NCBI GenBank assembly: GCA_030538915.1
Contig: JAUNTC010000009.1
Span: 1-34,286, forward strand
Direction: 5' to 3'
DNA from: Lachnospiraceae bacterium
Lineage (GTDB): Bacteria; Bacillota; Clostridia; Lachnospirales; Lachnospiraceae
Length of the DNA: 34,286 nucleotides
Shown: positions 24,793 through 32,133 of the stretch, piece by piece
Layout of the letters: every line of letters starts with the position of its first letter
Numbering within the stretch: position 1 is the stretch's first letter
Made by a program: the position numbers and the translations under genes
The notes under the pieces: generated by a model
What the model saw: the letters and a program-made list of their open reading frames with translations, nothing else
Databases searched by the model: none
What the model was told of the DNA's origin: nothing

Positions 24793-26733
24793 TTAATGTT
24801 CTTTTTTATGTTGGTCAAATGGTTTAAATTCTCTTCCGGTTCCTTTATAAAAACGACTGAACATTTCGTAATATTCCAATCGAAGTACCTGGATACCTAC
24901 GATCAGTCCTTCTAACATGCAGACGATCAGGTTTCCCAGAATAACGCCAAATATATTCACGCTTCCGCTCTCTGCTCCGGAAAGCATCAATACAACTTCC
25001 ATGATTGCTGCATGGCTAACTGCAAATGCACCGATTCGCACATAGGACAGCGTATTGGAAAAATAGCTGAGCATCGTCTCGAACAATTCGAAAAAGCCCT
25101 GTACAAGGAACATCACCTTGCCGCCTTTGATCTTTCTCTTCTTATGCTCTAACATATTCGTCAAAGGTTCCTTAAGCAGGAAAAGAAGTACCGGCACGCC
25201 TAAGAAAATAGCAAGTAAAATGTTGCTCGGTGTCTTATGTCCGGTCATATACAATACAATTGTCAGAATAATACATCCATAAAATACAAGTCCTGCCAGA
25301 CCATTATTCGAAAATAATAGATTTCCTTTATCATGAGCCTTAATGGCATTGATCATCTGGAAGATGATCATCAGTATATTGAGTCCCATACCAAAAGCAA
25401 CCGCTACAATAAATACTGTGTTCAGCTGTCCGATAAACGGCAGATTCGTCATCGCCTCCACCGGCCTTAACCAGAGTGCAGGTATGACATCTTCAAAACC
25501 AAATACACTTCCAAACAGTGCTCCAAATATCATAGAGAAAATTCCCGCAACCGATATAATACCAGCCAGGTCGATCTTCTTCGTCAAATACATGATCCCG
25601 CCGATTGCAAACAGACAGAATCCCTGTCCGACATCTCCAAACATCGCTCCGAATATGAATGTGTACGTCAACGCCACAAACATCGTCGGGTCCATCTCAT
25701 CATTTGCCGGAAGTCCGTACATCCGGATAAACAATTCAAATGGTTTAAATAACTTCGGATTTTTAAGCTTTGTCGGTGGTTCCCCAAAGAATTTTTCCCG
25801 ATCTTCTTCCACCACAACAAATACTTTATCATCCTTCTTTACCTCTTCCAGAAATTTAACGACATCATCTTCGCCCATCCAGCCACAGAGGATATAATAA
25901 TCTTCCTTATTGTCACCCTCCTCGATTCTGGCAGCCATCTTACGCACATCGAAAATATTGCAAAGTTCTTCCAGACGCTTTCTCGCTCCAATAAGCTCTG
26001 CTGCATGATTTTCGATCAATGCGCTTATGCTCTGTCTGATCTTTCGGATCTTCTTCTTCGTCTTTCCAATCTCTTTTTGCAGTTCTTCGCAAGCCTGTGT
26101 CGGCGTTCCGACAATATCCGCTCCAAGATTGATTCTCTCAAAATGAAGGGAATTAAATACCGAATCTACTTTACTTGCCTCTGCGTTTGAAACGAAATAA
26201 CATCCATATACGTAATTTGCGTCTCTCGCACCTTCTATAAACACTGCGTTCAGATCATCAAATAAATATTTTTCCAGTCGATTGTAGTAATCCACTGTAA
26301 TCCTTCCAAAACGCACCTTCATATACCGGTATCTGGATACCTTATACAAATCCATGTCTAACGGTTGGAATGGAGCCAGCACTGCCAAACGCTCCTTAAG
26401 ATCTGCCATCTTCTTTTTCAACAGATCCCTTTGCTCCTGCAATTCCAGAATATCATGATTCACTTCCCGGATCATTGCAAGCATCTCTTCTTCTGATGTC
26501 ATAACTTTCGGACACTCTACGTCTCCTTTGATCATGGCCGCAAACTGTTCTGCCTTCGCAAGTGGTTCCCGATAAGGATTAATATCTACAAACGGCTGTA
26601 GATTGTCCGTCGTCTTAAGCTCAGCTACAGCATTTTCCAGCTGCATCTCATATTTGGAAAGATACGTATCACAAACTCTGTCAATATCTGTCCTCGGTCC
26701 GCTGATACTTAAGAATTTCATCTTGACGATCAT
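24793..26733 (-). CDS. ntpI: V/A-type ATPase subunit I (membrane stator)
   Basis: Membrane stator subunit, counterpart of the eukaryotic a subunit. The 646-aa product has a cytoplasmic N-terminal half with coiled coils (about 90-120 and 225-270) and about seven to eight membrane helices in the C-terminal half, with the conserved FGDVGQGF, SYVRIGAFAVSHAA and LEGLIVGIQVLRLEYYEMFSRF segments. The frame continues upstream to 26793, but the ATG at 26733 forms an ATGA overlap with the ntpC stop codon and has AAGGGGTG before it, so it is the start. Confidence 0.95.
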   Translation of the reverse strand: MIVKMKFLSISGPRTDIDRVCDTYLSKYEMQLENAVAELKTTDNLQPFVDINPYREPLAKAEQFAAMIKGDVECPKVMTSEEEMLAMIREVNHDILELQEQRDLLKKKMADLKERLAVLAPFQPLDMDLYKVSRYRYMKVRFGRITVDYYNRLEKYLFDDLNAVFIEGARDANYVYGCYFVSNAEASKVDSVFNSLHFERINLGADIVGTPTQACEELQKEIGKTKKKIRKIRQSISALIENHAAELIGARKRLEELCNIFDVRKMAARIEEGDNKEDYYILCGWMGEDDVVKFLEEVKKDDKVFVVVEEDREKFFGEPPTKLKNPKLFKPFELFIRMYGLPANDEMDPTMFVALTYTFIFGAMFGDVGQGFCLFAIGGIMYLTKKIDLAGIISVAGIFSMIFGALFGSVFGFEDVIPALWLRPVEAMTNLPFIGQLNTVFIVAVAFGMGLNILMIIFQMINAIKAHDKGNLLFSNNGLAGLVFYGCIILTIVLYMTGHKTPSNILLAIFLGVPVLLFLLKEPLTNMLEHKKRKIKGGKVMFLVQGFFELFETMLSYFSNTLSYVRIGAFAVSHAAIMEVVLMLSGAESGSVNIFGVILGNLIVCMLEGLIVGIQVLRLEYYEMFSRFYKGTGREFKPFDQHKKEH

Positions 26734-27779
26734 CGAATCACCCCTTTCATATATGCTAATGTCTCTCCTGATGTCAATCCATAACGAATGCATTCAAATG
26801 CTGTCGTCAACTTTTGGATTTCTTCTTCCTTTAAAAATAAATACGTACTGATCGACGCAATGGAATAAGGATCTCTTCTTCGATCCGACAGATACAGCTG
26901 CCGCAAGCAGTCCTGATAGATCTGTTCCATCGTCTTCTGGTCTTTGCCGATTTCATACTTCTTCGCATAATACGTCTCATTCAACCGGTTATTAAACTCT
27001 TCTACCGTTGGCGTATCTACAAGCTTTTTAAAATCTTCCAGATTCAATCGATAATGAATCGGGATTGTAAGCGCATAAATGTCCGGTGGCAGTAAATGAT
27101 AATATTTCTTTGCACGATAGATCCACTGAATATTCAAAAGGTCGATCTTCGTACCACAATCTCTCGTGAAAATCTCAAGCTCTTTCTTCTTAAGAAGTCT
27201 GCGCTGTTTTCTCCAAAGTGTCGTAAAATAATAAAGATCCAGTGCAAGATTGTAATCAAACAATGTCGCTGCACCTGAATCCTTCATCTTACGTAGCGGC
27301 TCGTAATACTCCGTTCCCTGTAAATTTCCTACCAGTTCATCGATATTCCTTGATGTGATCATCTTGTCGATCGAAATCGCAGAATACCGGTCGAAAAACT
27401 CTTTCTTATAATCTAAGTCAAACGGTTTCTCATAATGATTAAATACGATACGAAGGCAATAGTTAATAAGATCTACTTCATATCGTTTCCAATATACTTT
27501 TAAAAATTTCTTCTGCTCCATCCCTGCGAACCGAAACAGTCTCGACCAGTCTGCGTACAAAGACTGATACAAAACCTTCTCCACATTTCCACGGTGATAG
27601 AGACCTGCATCTAACCGGCTCATACACTCTGTATATGCCGGCTTTTCCTTCAAATACTCAATTACTTCCGGTACCGTCTTCTTTGAAGCTACTTCCATTA
27701 GTTCGTCTTCCGATAAAAGCTTTGCCTGCATCCCCCGCACCTTCGTGACGATCCCGCTGTAAGTCATAACATTACCCAT
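26730..27779 (-). CDS. ntpC: V/A-type ATPase subunit C
   Basis: Socket subunit that connects the rotor shaft to the K ring (the AC39/d type). The 349-aa helical protein fits the family length. Recognisable segments include VTKVRGMQAKLLSEDEL at the N terminus and KIDLLNIQWIYRAKKYY in the second half. It lies 3 nt after the upstream stalk gene and overlaps ntpI by 4 nt. Confidence 0.92.
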   Translation of the reverse strand: MGNVMTYSGIVTKVRGMQAKLLSEDELMEVASKKTVPEVIEYLKEKPAYTECMSRLDAGLYHRGNVEKVLYQSLYADWSRLFRFAGMEQKKFLKVYWKRYEVDLINYCLRIVFNHYEKPFDLDYKKEFFDRYSAISIDKMITSRNIDELVGNLQGTEYYEPLRKMKDSGAATLFDYNLALDLYYFTTLWRKQRRLLKKKELEIFTRDCGTKIDLLNIQWIYRAKKYYHLLPPDIYALTIPIHYRLNLEDFKKLVDTPTVEEFNNRLNETYYAKKYEIGKDQKTMEQIYQDCLRQLYLSDRRRDPYSIASISTYLFLKEEEIQKLTTAFECIRYGLTSGETLAYMKGVIR

Positions 27780-27782
27780 GTC

Positions 27783-28094
27783 CTATACCTCTGTGATATG
27801 TTCTAATATCTCTCTGGCATACGCCTCATGATTCTCCATATATTCTTTTCGCAGATCTTCAAGATACTTGCGATTATTCTGCCGTTGTTCTTCCATAATT
27901 GTGTCCATCTTTTCCTTCGCCTGGGCACGAATTTTGGAAATCTCTTCCTGCAAAGTCTGCTCTGTTTCCTGGTCAAACAGATTTCGTTCATTTTGTATCC
28001 ATCGCTCGATATCCGCCTTCTGTTCTTGTGCATGTTCTACAATCTGTTCTGCTGTATTTTCAATCTCAGCAATCTGTTCCATTACAGAATCCAT
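27783..28094 (-). CDS. V/A-type ATPase G/H-like peripheral stalk subunit
   Basis: A 103-aa, almost entirely helical, highly charged protein (EIENTAEQIVEHAQEQK, then a long KxxE-type helix). This is the composition of the G/H subunit that pairs with subunit E in the peripheral stalk; the E. hirae counterpart is NtpF. Sequence conservation in this family is low, so the call rests on size, coiled-coil character and first position in the operon. GGAGG precedes the ATG at 28094. The operon promoter was not clear. Confidence 0.82.
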   Translation of the reverse strand: MDSVMEQIAEIENTAEQIVEHAQEQKADIERWIQNERNLFDQETEQTLQEEISKIRAQAKEKMDTIMEEQRQNNRKYLEDLRKEYMENHEAYAREILEHITEV

Positions 28095-28173
28095 AATCCG
28101 CCTCCATTCTTTTGACTTATTTTTATGTATATCTTATATAATACTCCGATTTTCAGAAAAATCCATAGTAAAT

Positions 28174-28202
28174 TTGACATTTTAAGGCACAAAAGTTAAA
28201 CT
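28174..28202 (+). promoter_or_regulatory. Promoter of trmB
   Basis: TTGACA (28174-28179) and TAAACT (28197-28202) with a 17-bp spacer. The 28095-28173 side holds the divergent V-ATPase leader with TATTAT/TATATAAG sequences but no clear -35 box. A small CATGCA/TGCATG hairpin lies at 28212-28226. Confidence 0.6.
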
Positions 28203-28256
28203 GGAAAAGCACATGCAAAATGCATGAAAAATCTTTTAATAAGAAAGGACTATTCT

Positions 28257-28937
28257 ATGAGATTAAGAAATATACCACGCGCCGAAAGCGTACTTGCTGA
28301 TTCTGAAATGGTCGTAAAAAACGAAAGACTCCACCGTGGCGGATGGAAGGAAAATATTTTCCATAACGATCATCCACTCCACATTGAAGTAGGTATGGGA
28401 AAAGGACAGTTCATCCTTACTCTGGCAAAGGAAAATCCAGACATTAACTACATCGGAATCGAGCGCTACTCCAGCGTCCTTCTCCGTGCTGTAGAAAAAA
28501 TTGATGCAGATGCTGCCGAAGTGGACACAAGTGAAGCTACAATTCCAAATCTGCGCTTTATCTGTATGGATGCGGCAGATCTCCCAGAAGTATTTGCAGA
28601 AAATGAAGTAGATAAAATATACCTTAACTTCTCCGATCCGTGGCCAAAGGCACGTCATGCAAAAAGACGTCTCACATCAGCCGAATTTTTCGCACGCTAC
28701 GACAAAATCTTAACTCCAAACGGCAGTGTAGAATTCAAAACAGACAACCGTGATCTGTTTGATTTTTCCACAGAACAGTTAGAGACATCCGAAACATGGA
28801 AGATGATCGGATGCACTTACGATCTCCATCACGATCCTTCTATGAACGAAGGTAACATTATGACCGAGTACGAAGAAAAATTTTCTTCCATGGATCATCC
28901 GATCAACAAACTGATCGCTGTAAGAAAATCTTCATAA
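28257..28937 (+). CDS. trmB: tRNA (guanine-N7-)-methyltransferase
   Basis: Makes 7-methylguanosine at position 46 of tRNA using S-adenosylmethionine. The SAM-binding IEVGMGKGQFI lies near residue 44. The catalytic/substrate signature SDPWPKARHAKRRL and the C-terminal TEYEEKF are present. At 226 aa the length is normal. An in-frame ATG at 28224 exists, but AAAGGA lies 8 nt before the ATG at 28257, giving the family start MRLRNIPRA. It is transcribed away from the V-ATPase operon. Confidence 0.96.
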   Translation: MRLRNIPRAESVLADSEMVVKNERLHRGGWKENIFHNDHPLHIEVGMGKGQFILTLAKENPDINYIGIERYSSVLLRAVEKIDADAAEVDTSEATIPNLRFICMDAADLPEVFAENEVDKIYLNFSDPWPKARHAKRRLTSAEFFARYDKILTPNGSVEFKTDNRDLFDFSTEQLETSETWKMIGCTYDLHHDPSMNEGNIMTEYEEKFSSMDHPINKLIAVRKSS

Positions 28938-29039
28938 ATTGTTAAGACCGATTTTCTATGCAAAGCCGGCCATGTGTGATACTATTAGGAAGAATATAAA
29001 AGGAAACCACCAAAAGGAGGTATGGCAAAGGCCATTATT

Positions 29040-30029
29040 ATGAAAAATTTTAAGAAAATCATTCCACTTGCTCTTGCAGTTACACTCAGTGCATCGAGCT
29101 TCACTATGATCGCCAAGGCAGACAGCTCCAAAGTAGTTACACTTGGAACAAACCTTTCGGCCGATCAAAAGAAGTCCATGTACGAATATTTCGGAACAAG
29201 TGAAGACAAAGTAGACACAATTGAAGTTACAAATGAGGACGAACGCAAATACATGGAAGGAATTGCATCCGAAGCACAGATTGGTCACAAGACCTTCAGC
29301 TGCTCTTATGTAGAACCAACTACTAGCGGCGGTATCCAGGTAAAAGTTGCAAACCTGACCTATGTAACTAGTTCCATGATTGCCAGCACACTTTCCACTT
29401 CCGGAGTAGAAAACTGTAACGTTGTTGCTGCTTCTCCGATCGAAGTATCCGGAACAGGAGCTCTTACCGGCATTATGATGGCATACGAAAGTGCAAGCGG
29501 CGAGAAGCTTGACGAAGGAAAGAAGGAAGCTGCCACAGAAGAGCTTGTGGCAACCGGAGAGCTGGCCGACGATGTCGGACAGGACAAAGCGACAGAGCTT
29601 ATGAACGGTGTCAAAGAAGATGTCATCGAAGATGGTATTAAAGACAAGGATGACATCGAAGATAAGGTAGAGGAAAAAGCAAATGATGTCGGTGTAAATC
29701 TGACAGACGAACAAAAAGACAAGATTGTTTCTCTTATGGAGAAAATTTCCCAGTATGATTACGATGTAAAATCACTTCAGCAGACACTCAATAACTTAGA
29801 AGGAAAATCAGAAGGTTTCTTCAGCAAAATTGCCAGCAGTATCAAAGGGCTCTTCGGCGGATCTTCTGACAACGCCGGCGGAATCATCAGCCAGACAAAA
29901 GACGACATTCTTGGAAGCGACGTTGTAAGCAACAGCACATTAGATGACATTAAAGATAAAGTGAAAAATGCTGACACCGAAGGCTGGTGGGATAAAATCG
30001 TCAATTACGTAAAAGAACTTACAAAATAA
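29040..30029 (+). CDS. DUF1002 family secreted protein
   Basis: Exported protein of unknown function. A signal peptide is clear (MKNFKKIIPLALAVTLSASS, cleavage probably after AKA at residue 29). The mature part has the DUF1002-type opening VVTLGTNLSADQKKSMYEYF and the ETTSGG-like segment EPTTSGGIQVKVANLTYV. The later half is acidic and helical. An ATG at 29022 is only 1 nt from AGGAGG, too close; the ATG at 29040 has AAAGG 8 nt upstream, so it is preferred though not certain. It follows trmB by about 100 nt and has its own terminator. No catalytic motif is evident. Confidence 0.8.
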   Translation: MKNFKKIIPLALAVTLSASSFTMIAKADSSKVVTLGTNLSADQKKSMYEYFGTSEDKVDTIEVTNEDERKYMEGIASEAQIGHKTFSCSYVEPTTSGGIQVKVANLTYVTSSMIASTLSTSGVENCNVVAASPIEVSGTGALTGIMMAYESASGEKLDEGKKEAATEELVATGELADDVGQDKATELMNGVKEDVIEDGIKDKDDIEDKVEEKANDVGVNLTDEQKDKIVSLMEKISQYDYDVKSLQQTLNNLEGKSEGFFSKIASSIKGLFGGSSDNAGGIISQTKDDILGSDVVSNSTLDDIKDKVKNADTEGWWDKIVNYVKELTK

Positions 30030-30036
30030 TTTTAAG

Positions 30037-30072
30037 AAAAGAGTTGATACAAAAATGCATCAACTCTTTTTA
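30037..30072. terminator. Bidirectional terminator between the DUF1002 gene and glgB
   Basis: A perfect 12-bp stem (30037-30048 with 30059-30070) with a 10-base loop, A-rich on the left and T-rich on the right, between two converging genes. Confidence 0.9.
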
Positions 30073-30084
30073 TTATAAATATGA

Positions 30085-31995
30085 TTAAAATTCAAAAACA
30101 GCTACTCCATAAGCCGGAAGTGGATATGCAAAAGAATATGGTCTTCCGTCACATTCCTGTTTCTTCGCTTTATAGATCTGCGGACGTTCCTCTCCAGAGC
30201 CGCCATACTGCTTCTCATCGCTATTCAAAATAAGCTTATACTGCTTATTTCTCGGGACACCAACGCGATAATCCTCTCGCTCCATCGGCGTAAAGTTACA
30301 TACAAATAGAAGATTTCTCTTTCCATCCTTTGAATGACGCATAAAGCTGAAAATGCTTCTGTACGCATCATCCGCATTGATCCATTCGAAGCCTTCAAAA
30401 TCGTGATCTGCCTCGTACATTGCCTTTTTATTCTTGTATAAATGCAATAAATCCCTTGTCCAGTTCTGGATTGCCTGATGCTCCGGCTCTGCCAGCAAGT
30501 ACCAGTCAAGTTCTCTCTTCTCGCTCCACTCGCGAAGCTGTGCAAATTCCTGTCCCATAAACAACAGTTTCTTACCGACATGTCCCATCATAAATGCATA
30601 AGCAACTTTCAAGTTTGCATATTTATCAAATCCAAGACCCGGCATCTTATTCAGCATGGAACACTTCAAATGTACAACCTCATCGTGAGACAATACTAAA
30701 ATATAATTCTCGCTGTATGCATAACTCATAGCAAAAGTCATCAGATGGTGATTGTCTTTTCTGAAATACGGATCCAGTTTCATATATTCTGTAAAATCAT
30801 GCATCCAGCCCATGTTCCACTTCAGGCTAAATCCAAGTCCGTCATCTTCCACATCACCAGTAACCTTCGGCCATGCTGTAGACTCTTCTGCGATCATCAT
30901 CGCACCCGGGTTACGCCCAAGCACAACGGAATTAAGATGCTTGAAGAAATCAACGGCCTCTAAGTTTTTATTGCCTCCGTGCTTGTTCGGTATCCATTCG
31001 CCATCCTTCTTTCCATAATCCAGATACAGCATAGACGCAACCGCATCTACACGCAATCCGTCTATATGGAAATACTCTACCCAGAACAGCGCATTGGCAA
31101 TGAGAAAGTTGCGTACTTCATTCTTTCCATAATCAAAGATCTTTGTTCCCCAGTCCGGATGCTCTCCCATTCTAGGATCTGCATATTCGAATGTCGGTGT
31201 ACCATCAAAATCAGCTAAACCATGAGCATCTTTTGGGAAATGTGCCGGCACCCAATCGAGGATAACACCGATATTGTGCTGATGCAAATGATTGACCATC
31301 CACGCGAAATCTTCCGGCGTTCCGTAACGAGAAGTCGGTGCATAATATCCGGTTACCTGATATCCCCAGGAACCGTCATACGGATGCTCTGCCACACCAA
31401 TAAGCTCTACATGTGTATATCCCATTTTCTTGACATACTTAACGATCTCTTTACCAAACTCGCGATAGGTATAAAATCCGTCATCTTCACATCCAAGATG
31501 CTTCTTCCAGGAACCGATATGTGCCTCATATACAGATACTGGTTCTTTCTTAAAATCCCATCCCTCTCGATGTTTCATCCACTGCGCATCCGACCACTTG
31601 ATCGAACTGATATCATGTACTCTCGACGCCGTGCCCGGTCTGAGCTCTGCATAATTTGCAAATGGATCTGCCTTGAAAATAAACTCTCCTGAATAAGTCT
31701 CTATACAATACTTATACATCATATCTTCCTGCACGCCCGGTACAAAACAGGTATAAATTCCTAACGGTTCTTCCCGTTCCATTGGATTCGCTTCTGTATC
31801 CCATTCGTTGAACTCACCAACAACAGATACCGACTTTGCATGTGGCGCCCACACAGCAAAATAAACGCCCTCTGTGCGTCCATTCTTCACATGATGAGAT
31901 CCCAGTTTCTTATATATCTCATAATGATTCCCCTGTCCGAAAAGATACTGGTCAAGCTCTCCGATTTCATATGATTTTTTCTTTTTTTCTGCCAT
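30085..31995 (-). CDS. glgB: 1,4-alpha-glucan branching enzyme
   Basis: GH13 enzyme that introduces alpha-1,6 branches into glycogen. The 636-aa protein has an N-terminal CBM48-like domain (FAVWAPHAKSVSVVGEFNEWD) and the catalytic barrel with FHIDGLRVDAVASMLY (nucleophile Asp), MIAEESTAWP (acid/base Glu) and LSHDEVVH. The C-terminal beta domain ends GVAVFEF. GGTGG lies before the ATG. No other glycogen genes are in the window, so glgB stands alone here. Confidence 0.97.
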   Translation of the reverse strand: MAEKKKKSYEIGELDQYLFGQGNHYEIYKKLGSHHVKNGRTEGVYFAVWAPHAKSVSVVGEFNEWDTEANPMEREEPLGIYTCFVPGVQEDMMYKYCIETYSGEFIFKADPFANYAELRPGTASRVHDISSIKWSDAQWMKHREGWDFKKEPVSVYEAHIGSWKKHLGCEDDGFYTYREFGKEIVKYVKKMGYTHVELIGVAEHPYDGSWGYQVTGYYAPTSRYGTPEDFAWMVNHLHQHNIGVILDWVPAHFPKDAHGLADFDGTPTFEYADPRMGEHPDWGTKIFDYGKNEVRNFLIANALFWVEYFHIDGLRVDAVASMLYLDYGKKDGEWIPNKHGGNKNLEAVDFFKHLNSVVLGRNPGAMMIAEESTAWPKVTGDVEDDGLGFSLKWNMGWMHDFTEYMKLDPYFRKDNHHLMTFAMSYAYSENYILVLSHDEVVHLKCSMLNKMPGLGFDKYANLKVAYAFMMGHVGKKLLFMGQEFAQLREWSEKRELDWYLLAEPEHQAIQNWTRDLLHLYKNKKAMYEADHDFEGFEWINADDAYRSIFSFMRHSKDGKRNLLFVCNFTPMEREDYRVGVPRNKQYKLILNSDEKQYGGSGEERPQIYKAKKQECDGRPYSFAYPLPAYGVAVFEF

Positions 31996-32031
31996 AATTC
32001 CACCTTCTCATACTCTCATGGTAATATATTT

Positions 32032-32037
32032 ATTATA
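32032..32037 (-). promoter_or_regulatory. Possible -10 box of glgB
   Basis: TATAAT on the minus strand about 36 nt before the glgB start. No good -35 box; that position falls in the T tract of the upstream terminator. Confidence 0.45.
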
Positions 32038-32050
32038 CGTTAGAATAAGG

Positions 32051-32095
32051 CAAAAAGAAAGAGTTTTGACGAAAATTATCTGTCAAAACTCTTTC
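32051..32095 (-). terminator. Terminator after the AAA-like protein gene
   Basis: A perfect 14-bp stem (32057-32070 with 32082-32095) followed by TTTTTG on the minus strand, 38 nt past the stop codon. Confidence 0.9.
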
Positions 32096-32133
32096 CTGAT
32101 TATTCATAGTTTGAATTTATTTTTATTATCAAA

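Noticed and set aside
28956..29714. A 252-codon minus-strand open frame opposite the DUF1002 gene
   Set aside because: It is antisense to a well-supported gene with signal peptide and terminator. Its product is Cys/Phe-rich with no recognisable domain and it has no ribosome-binding site.
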